Shown piece after piece: positions 43,951 to 52,395 of a stretch of DNA of 64,000 bases. The stretch covers positions 18,886 through 82,885 of the forward strand of contig DAOSIS010000018.1 of assembly GCA_035366835.1 (NCBI GenBank), read 5' to 3'. Positions within the stretch are counted from its first letter, which is position 1. Every line of letters starts with the position of its first letter. The notes beneath the pieces are model-generated. The model made no database searches. It saw nothing but the letters and a program-made list of their open reading frames with translations, and was not told the origin of the DNA. The stretch is from UBA6109 sp035366835. Lineage in GTDB: Bacteria; Desulfobacterota; Syntrophia; Syntrophales; UBA6109. The position numbers and the translations under genes are program-made.

Positions 43951-44379
43951 TCAATCCCCGCTCGAGAATTTCAGCCAGTTCGCATCGGCCTTCCTGATGT
44001 TGCCGGGAATGTCGATGCGCCATTTCTCATGGGCTTCCCTGCTGCAGTTCAGGTAAAGCTTCCCATCGACGATCTCCCACACTTCCGGATCGGTATGGGC
44101 TTTCCGGGCCTCCGTCATGGCCCAGGCGCAGTAGCCGTCATATTGGGGCGCATATCTTCCGGGGTCTCCCGCGAACAGGTCCCTGTTTTCGCCGGTTGAA
44201 AAATACCAAGTCAGCTTGTGCCACTGGTAGGCAAAGGACTCGTTGCCCTTCAGGGCCTTCCCGACCTTGAAGTATGCAACGGCGTCATAACCCCTGATGG
44301 CGACAGCGCCCGCCGGCGAACCTCCGGCCGCGATGCCGCTCAATCCGGCCAACAGGAACAGCACGAACGCGGAACGCAT
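43951..44379 (-). CDS. Exported YHS-domain protein
   Basis: A 142-residue protein with a signal peptide (MRSAFVLFLLAGLSGIAAGG) and a YHS-like domain: IRGYDAVAYFKVGKALKGNESFAYQWHKLTWYFST, DGYCAWAMTEA and WRIDI. YHS domains are small metal-binding modules; the role of this exported form is unknown. A GGGAGGA site precedes the ATG at 44379. It is convergent with the HypC-HydE gene. Confidence 0.82.
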   Translation of the reverse strand: MRSAFVLFLLAGLSGIAAGGSPAGAVAIRGYDAVAYFKVGKALKGNESFAYQWHKLTWYFSTGENRDLFAGDPGRYAPQYDGYCAWAMTEARKAHTDPEVWEIVDGKLYLNCSREAHEKWRIDIPGNIRKADANWLKFSSGD

Positions 44380-44518
44380 GAAAATCCTCCCGATCGCCGT
44401 CGATGATGCCATATCCGCCACCTATCCGTCACGAGACCGACGAAGTTTCACGAATGCGATCCGATGCAGCATCGCCGGCTTCGCACGCCACAGACACACG
44501 CCCCGCTCTTCGGGCATC

Positions 44519-45220
44519 CTACGCATACCCCTGCCGCTTCTTCCATGCGGCGAGGCCCGTCTTGACGGTTTCCGCAGCGCCGTCAATGCCGATGTATCCC
44601 GTATTGACCACCAGGTCATAGTAAATGGGGTTGGTCCAGTCGATGTGGAAGTGCCTTCGATGAAAGGCATCCCGCTCGGACTCCGTCTTGTAGACGTATC
44701 GTTCCGCCGTTTCGAGGTCGGCCCCCGAGTCTTTCATCACGTTCTGAATCCGGAATTCCAGCGGCGCGATCAGCCGGAGGCGAAAAGCCTCCTGCGGCGG
44801 CAGGATGAACTGGCTGCCGCGTCCGACGATAACGGCGTTCCCCTGCTTGCCGATCGTCCCGACGACCTTGGTGAGATGGCGCAGGTATTCGTCCGGCCAC
44901 AGGTGGCGCGAACTGAAGAGCGAACTGAGCCAGGAATCCCGCAGGCGGACCTCCTTTTCATCGAGAGACGCGATGACCTTCTCGCTGATGTCCGTCCGTT
45001 CGGCCACCTGCTGAATGATTTGCGCCCCGATGAGATCCATCCCAAGGTCTCTCGCGAGCTGGCGGGCGATTTCACTGCCGCCGCTGCCCGGTTCCCGCGA
45101 AATCGTGATGCAGGGCCCCGGTTTGGCGGTCTCCTTTTTTTTCTTGAGCCTTTCCGCGTTCCATTTCGCCAGTTGCTCCCCGATAAGCTGATCCAGTGAA
45201 CGGCTTTGTGTTACCCGCAT
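44519..45220 (-). CDS. Cytidylate kinase-like family protein
   Basis: A 233-residue P-loop protein of the cytidylate-kinase-like family (Cmk-like 2): ITISREPGSGGSEIARQLARDLG replaces the standard Walker A, VIVGRGSQFIL is the second conserved motif, and RDAFHRRHFHIDWTNPIYYDLVVNT is the C-terminal signature. Nucleotide monophosphate kinase activity is not established in this family. AAGGAGGG precedes the ATG. The stand-alone GMPK-like gene lies 225 bases upstream on the same strand. Confidence 0.82.
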   Translation of the reverse strand: MRVTQSRSLDQLIGEQLAKWNAERLKKKKETAKPGPCITISREPGSGGSEIARQLARDLGMDLIGAQIIQQVAERTDISEKVIASLDEKEVRLRDSWLSSLFSSRHLWPDEYLRHLTKVVGTIGKQGNAVIVGRGSQFILPPQEAFRLRLIAPLEFRIQNVMKDSGADLETAERYVYKTESERDAFHRRHFHIDWTNPIYYDLVVNTGYIGIDGAAETVKTGLAAWKKRQGYA

Positions 45221-45445
45221 GGCACCCTCCTTCCCCGGTTCGGAACCTTCCCGAACCGTGCGAACGTCCTGGCGTTGTCAGCGTCATGTTCACGGCCCCG
45301 CCGCTCCGGTTTCCGGCCGGCGCGATCCCCGCATCCGTCTGCAGTCACAGTCGCACTTTTTAAGACAAGGATATGACGAATGGAAATCCGGGTAAATCGG
45401 GAGAAGGCTGATTTCCGATCCGGAAATGCCTTAGCACGGCGGGAC

Positions 45446-46183
45446 TCACAACAGATCCGTTTCCCACCTCTCGGAACAGTCCGGCCTACTCCCCGCGAGG
45501 ATGTCCGCCAGGGCGAGCAGCGTTCTTCGTGCGTCCCCGACGGGGAGAGGAAAAGCATCCCAGTTTTCGCTGTCTTCGCCGTCGTGGTTGGGAAGGATGT
45601 GATCGAAACGGCACGCCTCCCTCAGTTCCCCATACGCGCTTTCCGCCCTCTTCTCGATATCCAGCAGATCCGGCAGGGAGAGAATGCCTTTCTGTTTCTG
45701 GGTCCTCCGGAGCAATTTCTTCCGCATCATCTCCGCGATCAAACCGGGAACGGCCGCTTTCCCGTGAAGCGTGCGGAAGGCCAGGAGTTCCCCTCTGGTG
45801 ACAGGCGAGATGAAAACGCTCACCGTCCTGAAGCCCGAAAGACCGGGATGGGCGAGAAGCGGTGCCGCAACGAAAGGGCTCCCCTCGAAGAGGGCGTCCG
45901 AAGACTTCAAGGCGTCGAAGAGTTCCTCTTCGTCGAGGGCATGGAGGTCTCCCCGCACGTCGAAGACGAGGGTCCCCTCCTTTTCACGCATCCGCTCCAG
46001 ATCGGCTCTCGGGCGAAAGCGGTAGTCCACCCCCTCTTTTTCCCCGGGGCGGGGACTCCGGCTCGTGTAGAAAACAGGCCTCTTCATTTTTCCGCCGAGC
46101 TCCGGGTAGTGCTTCTCCAGGGCGCGGCGCAGGGGAGTCTTTCCGATACAGGAAGGACCGCTGACGATGACAAAGCTGTGCAT
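45446..46183 (-). CDS. Guanylate kinase-like protein (divergent)
   Basis: A 245-residue P-loop protein: VIVSGPSCIGKTPLRRALEKHYPE (Walker A GPSCIGKT) and TSRSPRPGEKEGVDYRF, the GMP-binding TTRxxRxGExxGxDYxF motif with Ser for the first Thr. The C-terminal part (from about residue 130) diverges from true guanylate kinases, and the lid arginines are not evident, so the substrate may differ. No Shine-Dalgarno is visible at the ATG. It is divergent from sfsA. Confidence 0.75.
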   Translation of the reverse strand: MHSFVIVSGPSCIGKTPLRRALEKHYPELGGKMKRPVFYTSRSPRPGEKEGVDYRFRPRADLERMREKEGTLVFDVRGDLHALDEEELFDALKSSDALFEGSPFVAAPLLAHPGLSGFRTVSVFISPVTRGELLAFRTLHGKAAVPGLIAEMMRKKLLRRTQKQKGILSLPDLLDIEKRAESAYGELREACRFDHILPNHDGEDSENWDAFPLPVGDARRTLLALADILAGSRPDCSERWETDLL

Positions 46184-46358
46184 GGAGAAAATCTACCGGA
46201 ACCGCTCCCGGGAGTCAACAGGCACAGGAGTTCGCCCAAGTCAACCGCCCTTGCGGCGGCTTTCAGGCCGTGCGCTCCGGATCCCCCCGCCGGTGGCCCC
46301 GGGCGGCGGAGACACGAAAAGGTTGCTTTCTCCCCCTGCTGGGCTATGATGCCGCTCC

Positions 46359-47561
46359 ATGAAACCCGGAACCAAACCGTTCGCGCCGCCGATCGACCCA
46401 TTCGTGCGGCCGCTTTTCCCCGAACTGATCCGGGGTGCCTTTTTGAGCCGCCCCAACCGCTTCGTGGTACGCTGCGCCACGGCGGACGGCCTGGTAACGG
46501 CCTACCTGCCCAACCCGGGCCGGCTCTGGGAGCTTCTCCTCCCCGGCCGGACCGTCTATCTGGTCCGGAAACCGGCGGACGGCGCCGGATCCCTGACCCA
46601 CATGGCCGTGGCGGTCGAACGGGGCGGGAACCCCCTGCTCCTCCACACCCACCTGAACAACGCCGTGGCCGCCGCCCTGCTCGGACAGCGCCGGATCCCG
46701 GGCCTCGAGAACGCCGAGGTCGTCCGGGCGGAGGCGAAGGTGGACCGCAGCCGTTTCGACTTCCTCCTGACCCGTAACGGCCGTCCCTTCTACCTGGAGG
46801 TCAAGTCCTGCACCCTGGTGGGCCGGCAGATCGCCATGTTCCCAGACGCCGTCACGGCCCGGGGCAGGCGGCACATGGAAGAGCTGGCCGCCCTGAACCG
46901 CGGGGGTACTCCCTGCGGCCTCCTCTTCCTCGTCCACTGGCCGGGGACCCGCTTCTTTCTACCCGATTACCACACGGACCTGGCCTTCGCCCAAACCTTC
47001 GCGGCGGTGCGGGAGGACCTCCTGATCAAGGCCGTCTCGCTCTCCTGGCGGCCCGACCTGAGCCTCCGCCGGGAAGTCCGGGACGTGACCATCCTCTGGG
47101 AAACGCTCGACCGGGAGGCGAGGGATTCGGGAAGCTATCTGATGCTTCTCCGCCTCCCCAGGGCGGTGACCGCCGAGGTCGGCAGCCTGGGCGGGATCGC
47201 GCTTGCGGCGGGCTTCTACTTCTACGTGGGTTCGGCAAAGACGGCCCTGGCCAGACGCCTGGAGCGCCACCTGCAGAAGAACACGACCCGCCGCTGGCAC
47301 ATCGATTACCTGAAGGTCCACGCCGACCGGACAACGGCGATCCCCGTCCGCTCCGGGGATCCTCTGGAGCACGAACTGGCTGCGGCGGTGGGAGCCATCG
47401 CGGACGGCGCCGTACCCGCCTTCGGCGCCTCGGACTGCAACTGCCCGAGCCATCTTTTTTACTTCGCCGCAGATCCCCTTCGGAACCAGGTTTTCATCGA
47501 TCTCCTGCTGCGTTTCCGGATCGACCGCCTGGAAAAAAGGATCCCCGGATTCGGGAAATGA
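46359..47561 (+). CDS. sfsA: SfsA nuclease fused to a GIY-YIG (DUF123) domain
   Basis: A 400-residue fusion. Residues 15-240 are SfsA (LSRPNRFVVRCATADGLVTAYLPNPGRL, RFDFLLTRNGRPFYLEVKSCTLV, FPDAVTARGRRHMEEL), with a DxEVK-type nuclease core. Residues 255-390 are a DUF123/GIY-YIG-like domain (GSYLMLLRLPRAVTAEVGSLGGIALAAGFYFYVGSAKTALARRLERHL, HIDYL). SfsA acts as a DNA/RNA nuclease; DUF123 domains are linked to GIY-YIG endonucleases. The C-terminal domain ends in CNCPSHLF. The fusion implies coordinated action on DNA. The function in vivo is unknown. Confidence 0.88.
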   Translation: MKPGTKPFAPPIDPFVRPLFPELIRGAFLSRPNRFVVRCATADGLVTAYLPNPGRLWELLLPGRTVYLVRKPADGAGSLTHMAVAVERGGNPLLLHTHLNNAVAAALLGQRRIPGLENAEVVRAEAKVDRSRFDFLLTRNGRPFYLEVKSCTLVGRQIAMFPDAVTARGRRHMEELAALNRGGTPCGLLFLVHWPGTRFFLPDYHTDLAFAQTFAAVREDLLIKAVSLSWRPDLSLRREVRDVTILWETLDREARDSGSYLMLLRLPRAVTAEVGSLGGIALAAGFYFYVGSAKTALARRLERHLQKNTTRRWHIDYLKVHADRTTAIPVRSGDPLEHELAAAVGAIADGAVPAFGASDCNCPSHLFYFAADPLRNQVFIDLLLRFRIDRLEKRIPGFGK

Positions 47562-47663
47562 TGAACCGGGGGCTCAGCCCTTTGATTGTACGCGCATGGC
47601 CTGCGGCGGCTTCGAGACCCTCGTCGTCCTAGCCCCGATCCCTGCGCGGGACGATCCCGGACT

Positions 47664-48104
47664 TCAGCAGGGATAATCCATCTTGCAGGGAATGACACCT
47701 CGCACGCCGCCTCTGGGCCGTTCGGTGTCGCCCGCCCTTCTCGGGATGAGATGGATGTGGCAATGCCAAATCGTCTGACCCGCCGCTTCCCCGGAATTGA
47801 CGCCGATATTGAAGCCAAGGATCTTCCTGTCCTCTTCGAGCAGCTGCCTTCTTCTGGCGCGGAGCAGTTCGTGTATCGCCGTCAGCTCTTTCTCTGAAAT
47901 TTCAAAGTAGTCTGCAACGTGCCTCTTGGGAACGATCAGCGTGTGTCCCTCCGATACCGGGTACTTATCCGGAAACGCGCAGGCCCATTCGTTTTCCAGC
48001 AGGACTTCCGCCCTCTTCACGATCCCGCAGAAGACACAACTTCCCCTGGATTCCGTTCCGGCCGGTCTCCCGCCATGCCTATCTCCGGCGTTTGTCCTGG
48101 ACAT
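47664..48104 (-). CDS. HIT-family nucleotide hydrolase
   Basis: A 146-residue protein with the HIT catalytic motif HCHIHLIPR (HxHxH) near residue 115. The N-terminus has CVFCGIVKR, an initial Cys pair found in many HIT proteins. HIT enzymes hydrolyse nucleoside phosphoramidates or adenylyl conjugates. The fold core starts at about residue 22, so the first 20 residues may be extra. It is unlinked to its neighbours by function. Confidence 0.9.
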   Translation of the reverse strand: MSRTNAGDRHGGRPAGTESRGSCVFCGIVKRAEVLLENEWACAFPDKYPVSEGHTLIVPKRHVADYFEISEKELTAIHELLRARRRQLLEEDRKILGFNIGVNSGEAAGQTIWHCHIHLIPRRAGDTERPRGGVRGVIPCKMDYPC

Positions 48105-48155
48105 GTTTTCCCACCATCCCCCGCGTTCCCGGATCGTATGCTTGAAGAAGACATG

Positions 48156-48524
48156 TCAATGGGTTTCCAGGACTGTGGAGACGGCCGGTCTGCTCTCCAC
48201 GGCCCTCTTCAGGTCGGCGACGCTGAAAGGTTGTGACAGACAGACATCTGCCCCGGCTTTCTTGAACGCCTTTTCTCCCCACGCGCCGCTCATGCCGATG
48301 ATGCGGGTTTCGGGGAATTGTTCTTTCATGAATTTGCAGAGTCGAAAACCGTCCATCCTGGGCATGTCGGCATCGGTGATGACGGCATCATACCGGTTGT
48401 TCAGGCGCAGGTTGATGGCATCGATGCCGTCGTTTGCCGTGTCCACCGTATGGCCGTTGAGCTTCATGGCGGTAGACAGGAAATTCCGAACGTTCGGGTT
48501 GTCGTCGACGACCAATAACTTCAT
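48156..48524 (-). CDS. Single-domain response regulator (paralogue of the one at 20604)
   Basis: A 122-residue receiver: MKLLVVDDNPNVRNFL, phosphoacceptor Asp in VITDADMPRMDGF, IIGMSGAWG and LSQPFSVADL. The usual Lys before Pro-Phe is replaced by Gln (SQPF), which may change phosphotransfer or dephosphorylation. AAGGAGGAGG precedes the ATG at 48524; the 34 upstream codons are not conserved. It shares long identical blocks with the receiver at 20604-20996, so the two arose by duplication. Confidence 0.87.
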   Translation of the reverse strand: MKLLVVDDNPNVRNFLSTAMKLNGHTVDTANDGIDAINLRLNNRYDAVITDADMPRMDGFRLCKFMKEQFPETRIIGMSGAWGEKAFKKAGADVCLSQPFSVADLKRAVESRPAVSTVLETH

Positions 48525-48914
48525 GGCGAACCTCCTCCTTCTTTCCTTGCCGGGATATCTCCAGTCGCCTTTCGGCGCACAGGGAGAGCGCGGCCTCCCG
48601 TCTTCCGCGCGGGACCGGCCGCGCACGCGCAGAGTTCCGGGCGGCTATCTCTCCTGTTGTCTGGACAGTTGCTGCGATTTTCACAGGCAGCATCAGACTA
48701 AATGATGGCGGCTCGACGGTCCATCGGGAGGAGAATGAAAATGGGTGCACCAAATCCTTACGGGAAATCAGGTTATCCCCGATGGCGCAGCGGAAATGTC
48801 CCTGTTATTTTTAAGGCCTGCACACCGGCCCGGAGCGGCGACTCCGCCTGTCGGAGACGCCTCTCAGCGCGGCGGAAACGTGCGGGAATAATTTCCGTGA
48901 TGGAGGGAAGAGAC
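48525..48914. other. Divergent promoter region, no gene
   Basis: About 390 bases between the response regulator (minus) and the universal stress gene (plus). The frame that precedes the USP start (48702) is only a non-conserved extension. No strong promoter was seen. Confidence 0.35.
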
Positions 48915-49373
48915 ATGACGAAGAAGATACTGGTTCCCCTTGACAGTTCGAAGCTGGCGGAGTGCGCGCTGTCCCATGTCAGGGATCTGGCAAAAAACGG
49001 GATGGTCGGAGAGGTCACGCTCCTCAACATCGTGACGCAGGTCTACATGCCCCTGGACGAAGGATATCGGGCCAGCATGAATCTCCAGAAGCTGAGAGAC
49101 GAGACCCTTGCCGAATCCAGGAGGTATCTTGAGGGTCTGAAATCCGGCCTGAGCGCCGAGGGAATCAAGGTCAGGACCGAGTCCATCGAGGCCGGCAACG
49201 TGGCCGGCGCCATTACGGACTACGCCGAGAAGAACGCCATGGACATGATTGTCCTCGCCACGCACGGCTATACGGGCCTGAAGAAGTTGTTCCTGGGCAG
49301 CGTCGCCTCGGGCGTCGTTCAGCAATCGAACGTGACCGTTTATCTGATCAGACCCGATGCCTGTCGCATCTGA
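48915..49373 (+). CDS. Universal stress protein (UspA family)
   Basis: A 152-residue protein: MTKKILVPLDSSKLAECALSHV at the start and ATHGYTGLKKLFLGSVASGVVQQSNVTVYLIRP at the end, with the G-2x-G-9x-G(S/T) ATP-binding signature in modified form. Such proteins bind ATP and support survival under stress. GGAGGGAAG lies close before the ATG at 48915. It is alone. Confidence 0.88.
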   Translation: MTKKILVPLDSSKLAECALSHVRDLAKNGMVGEVTLLNIVTQVYMPLDEGYRASMNLQKLRDETLAESRRYLEGLKSGLSAEGIKVRTESIEAGNVAGAITDYAEKNAMDMIVLATHGYTGLKKLFLGSVASGVVQQSNVTVYLIRPDACRI

Positions 49374-49492
49374 CCGGAGGCGCCTCAGGAGAAGCGGTCC
49401 CGCCGACCCCTGCTCGGCGGGCAGGTGACAAGCGTCCCGCCCAACCGTCCGTTTTTCCGTCACCAGGGCCGTTGACGACGCGGCCATTTTCA

Positions 49493-49522
49493 TTGACAGG
49501 TGGCGGCCGTTTTTTCTATACT
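49493..49522 (+). promoter_or_regulatory. Near-consensus promoter upstream of the MFS gene
   Basis: TTGACA (49493-49498), 18-base spacer and TATACT (49517-49522). It lies 353 bases before the MFS start and 35 bases before an old-yellow-enzyme remnant. Confidence 0.65.
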
Positions 49523-49557
49523 CCGCCCCCGGAAACACAGGCGGTCACCGAAAGATC

Positions 49558-49683
49558 GATTTCTCTGCCCTGCGCCCCCTGTGCCGGCCGCTGACCTTCG
49601 AGCCGGACCTGGTGCGGCGCTGGCATTGGGGCGACGATCGTCCGTCCGCCTGCGTCTCCTGCAATTCCAAGGCCTATTTGTAG
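49558..49683 (+). pseudogene. C-terminal remnant of an NADH:flavin oxidoreductase (old yellow enzyme family)
   Basis: A 41-codon fragment ending in TAG reads DFSALRPLCRPLTFEPDLV then RRWHWGDDRPSACVSCN. This is the conserved end of Fe-S-type old yellow enzymes (SxxRPLIREPDLxxRWxxGD ... CISCN). The rest of the roughly 350-650-residue enzyme is missing. A strong promoter directly upstream suggests that a deletion fused a promoter to the gene end, and the MFS gene downstream may now use it. Confidence 0.55.
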
Positions 49684-49874
49684 GCGGTCAAGCTGGCGAA
49701 GGCGCTGAGGCGAGGATCGTCATTCTGTACGTCTTCGAAGAATTGCCGCCGTTCCCGGCCGCGGCAGAGCCTTCGCATCTTCGATCAGGCGACTCCTTCG
49801 CCTGCCTGCCGATCCCACCGAGTTGACCCTTCCCTGCTTTTCGGCCTGCATCCTTGAGGGGGTGAAACGTTGCC

Positions 49875-51098
49875 GTGATTGAAGCCGGTTCGAAGACCTC
49901 CCGGATCTTTTATGGCTGGTTCATTGTCGCCGCGCTCTTCACCGTTTGGGCGGTGGTCTACGGAATCCAGTATTCGTTCGGGATCTTTTTCAGGAATCTG
50001 CAGGATGCCTTGGGATGTTCGCGGGGAACGATTTCCTGGGCCATGACTATCCAGGTGCTCTGCTTCGCGCTGATCCTCGTTCCGGCAGGATGGGTCCTCG
50101 ATCTCCTGAGCGTCCGGATCGTCTATTCGGTCGCCGCAGCCCTGTTCGGCGTCTCCCTGGCACTGTGCAGCCGGATTTCGGAACCATGGCAGCTTTACCT
50201 GCTGTACGGCCTGATGGGGATAAGCACCGGCATTTACGGCCCCTCCATTTTCACCGTCATCACCCGCTGGTTCACCGCAAAGAGGGGGTTGGCCATGGGA
50301 TTGGCCAGCTCGGGCGCCGGATTCGGCGCGCTGGTGGTGCCGCCTCTGACCAATGAACTGATCGCCTTCCATGGGTGGCGCAACACCTTCGTCATCCTGG
50401 GCATGGCAAGCCTCGTCCTCCTCCTTGTCTGCGCGCGGTGCCTCCGGAATGCGCCCAAACCGGCCGGCAATCCCCGGCCGGCGGCTGCCGGGTCCGCCGC
50501 CGGCGGCCCCGCGCGCCGGTCGGATCCGCTTCGGGCGATGACGATGGGAGAAGCCGTCAGGACAAGGGAGTTCCTGTTCATCATATCGGCAGCAGCAGCC
50601 GCTCAGCTTACCGCCAGGATGATTGTGGTTCACATCGCGCCGCACGCCGCGGACATGGGGATTTCACCGTTCATGGCGGCGCTCGCCCTCTCGACCATCG
50701 GGTGCGGAAGTGTCCTGGGACGGATTGCGATGGGATTTGTCCAGGACAGGATCGGCGCTCAGCGCTCGATGATCATCTGCCTGGCCGCCATGGGTGTGTG
50801 CATGTTCGCTCTGCCGTTCATCACGTCGGATGCGGCATTCTTCGCGTTCGCCGTCCTGTTCGGCCTGTCTTTCGGCGGGGATGTTCCGCAGGTGCCGGCG
50901 CTCACGGTCCAGTGTTTCGGCGTGGCCTCGATGGGCGTCATCTATGCGCTCGTGTCGGCAGTGGTCCACATTCTGTGTTCCCTTGGCCCCCTTGCCGCCG
51001 GTTACATCTTTGACGTGACCGGCAGCTACACCGTTGCCTTCCTCGGGGCCGGCGTTCTTCTTCTCCTGGGCATTCTCAGCATCGGCCGGATCAGATGA
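49875..51098 (+). CDS. MFS transporter, OFA/monocarboxylate-like
   Basis: A 407-residue protein with 12 predicted helices: FYGWFIVAALFTVWAVVYGIQYSFGIFF in helix 1, YGLMGISTGIYGPS and GLASSGAGFGALVVPPLTNELI. It resembles the MFS gene at 29109 (same YGxQFSFGxFF pattern and domain order). The start is GTG at 49875 with GAGGGGG farther upstream. A monocarboxylate substrate is plausible but not shown. Confidence 0.85.
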   Translation: MIEAGSKTSRIFYGWFIVAALFTVWAVVYGIQYSFGIFFRNLQDALGCSRGTISWAMTIQVLCFALILVPAGWVLDLLSVRIVYSVAAALFGVSLALCSRISEPWQLYLLYGLMGISTGIYGPSIFTVITRWFTAKRGLAMGLASSGAGFGALVVPPLTNELIAFHGWRNTFVILGMASLVLLLVCARCLRNAPKPAGNPRPAAAGSAAGGPARRSDPLRAMTMGEAVRTREFLFIISAAAAAQLTARMIVVHIAPHAADMGISPFMAALALSTIGCGSVLGRIAMGFVQDRIGAQRSMIICLAAMGVCMFALPFITSDAAFFAFAVLFGLSFGGDVPQVPALTVQCFGVASMGVIYALVSAVVHILCSLGPLAAGYIFDVTGSYTVAFLGAGVLLLLGILSIGRIR

Positions 51099-51276
51099 CG
51101 CCGGAAAATCCAAGAGGCCGGATCACAGGATGTTCACGACGTCGACTCCGCCCGCTGGCGCCTGTCTCTTTCGGCCGATGGGACTGATTGTCAGACGGGA
51201 TTTTCGGAACCTTCGGGATTCCTGCGGCAGCCCGGCAGACGCACCGGACCGCCGCGGCTGGAAGGTCGTTTGCGCG

Positions 51277-52023
51277 CTAGAAGAGCACCCGGACGGGAAT
51301 TCCTTTCCTCTTGAACCCCTCCGCCAGGACATCCGCCTGCTGAAGGAAGAAGGCATCCTCCAGGGCCCATTCCAGATTGTTTTCCCTGAAGGTCCGGTTT
51401 GCGTAGAAGTAGTTGAGCCTGTCGATCAGGACGTGGTCCACTGTCCCGGCAAGCGCCTCGACGAGCCCGTCGGCGCCGGGGAGAAGAGGCGCGATCATGG
51501 CAAACGTCGGGATTCCCCTTGCGTGAAGGGCGTTCAAGGCGAGGATCCTCTCTCGGATCGGCGCGGCCCCGGGTTCGAAGAGCTTCCGCATCTTGTCATC
51601 CGCCGTCGCGATGGAAAATCCGACTTCAGCGTCCCGGAATTCCTCCAGGATCCCGATATCCCTCAGCACCAGGGCCGACTTGGTCTGGACGGTCACGGGC
51701 CATTGATGCTCGCGAAGGATCTCCAGGCATCTCCCCGTGAGCCTGTATTTCTTCTCCGCCGCCTGGTAGGGGTCGCAGACGCCGCTGATCCAGACCCTGC
51801 CCCTTTCCTTCTTCCTGATTTCCCGCGCCAGCAGTTCCGGTGCGTTCATCTTGGCGTCCACGAAGGTTCCCCATATTTCCCTGCTGTGGCCCGTGAACCT
51901 CTTCATGAACGCGGCATAGCAATACCGGCAGGCGTGGCTGCATCCCACGTAGGAATTCATGGCGTAGTCGTAGACCTGTGATCTTGAAAGGATGGATTTT
52001 GCGAAGATCTCCCGGACCGTCAT
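51277..52023 (-). CDS. SPL-family radical SAM protein
   Basis: A 248-residue radical SAM protein from the ATG at 52023 (the frame extends to 52101). The motif is CSHACRYCYA (CX3CX2C), followed by MKRFTGHSREIWGTFVDAKMNAPE and SGVCDPYQAAEKKYRLTGRCLEIL. These features match the SplB-like group (Rv2578c type), whose best-known member repairs spore photoproducts; the function of these short relatives is unknown. No ribosome site is strong. It is convergent with the MFS gene at 49875. Confidence 0.82.
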   Translation of the reverse strand: MTVREIFAKSILSRSQVYDYAMNSYVGCSHACRYCYAAFMKRFTGHSREIWGTFVDAKMNAPELLAREIRKKERGRVWISGVCDPYQAAEKKYRLTGRCLEILREHQWPVTVQTKSALVLRDIGILEEFRDAEVGFSIATADDKMRKLFEPGAAPIRERILALNALHARGIPTFAMIAPLLPGADGLVEALAGTVDHVLIDRLNYFYANRTFRENNLEWALEDAFFLQQADVLAEGFKRKGIPVRVLF

Positions 52024-52149
52024 TCGTTTCGCCGCCCTGCCCTTCGATCGCCGTCCGCCGGCATCTGTTCTTATTTTGCACGGCGGACGCGGTTCTGTCA
52101 AACGCCGGCGGCGCGGCGCGATGTCCCTGAATCCGGCAGCGAGCGCATT

Positions 52150-52241
52150 CCCCGCAGCTTGCTGCGGGGTTGCGAGCGAATGATGTTCAAGATCCCTTCC
52201 TTGGGGATCGAAGATTCTCGGAACTTGCTCCGGAGATCTTC
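52150..52241. repeat. Two adjacent REP-like hairpins
   Basis: Hairpin 1 is CCCCGCAG-CTTG-CTGCGGGG (52150-52169). Hairpin 2 spans GAAGAT to ATCTTC (52210-52241) with inner CGGA/TCCG and a similar ACTTGC loop. The shared CTTG(C) loops and GAAGAT/ATCTTC ends suggest two diverged copies of one element, as in REP families of deltaproteobacteria. Confidence 0.65.
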
Positions 52242-52395
52242 AATGTCCTGTCCGCCGCGAGCCTGCCGGCGTCCCGGTACAAACTATCCATTGACAGGTG
52301 GAACCGGACCTGCATACATCGGCCCCGCGGAAAGGATGTCCTGCAGGCCGTCCATTTCGCTTTCGCTTCGTCGCGAAGACGGCACGGTATCGGGT

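Noticed and set aside
51096..51120. Third copy of the AAGGGG element.
   Set aside because: Only GCCGGAAAAT and a few following bases match and the stem is not preserved, so it is mentioned only as a possible trace.
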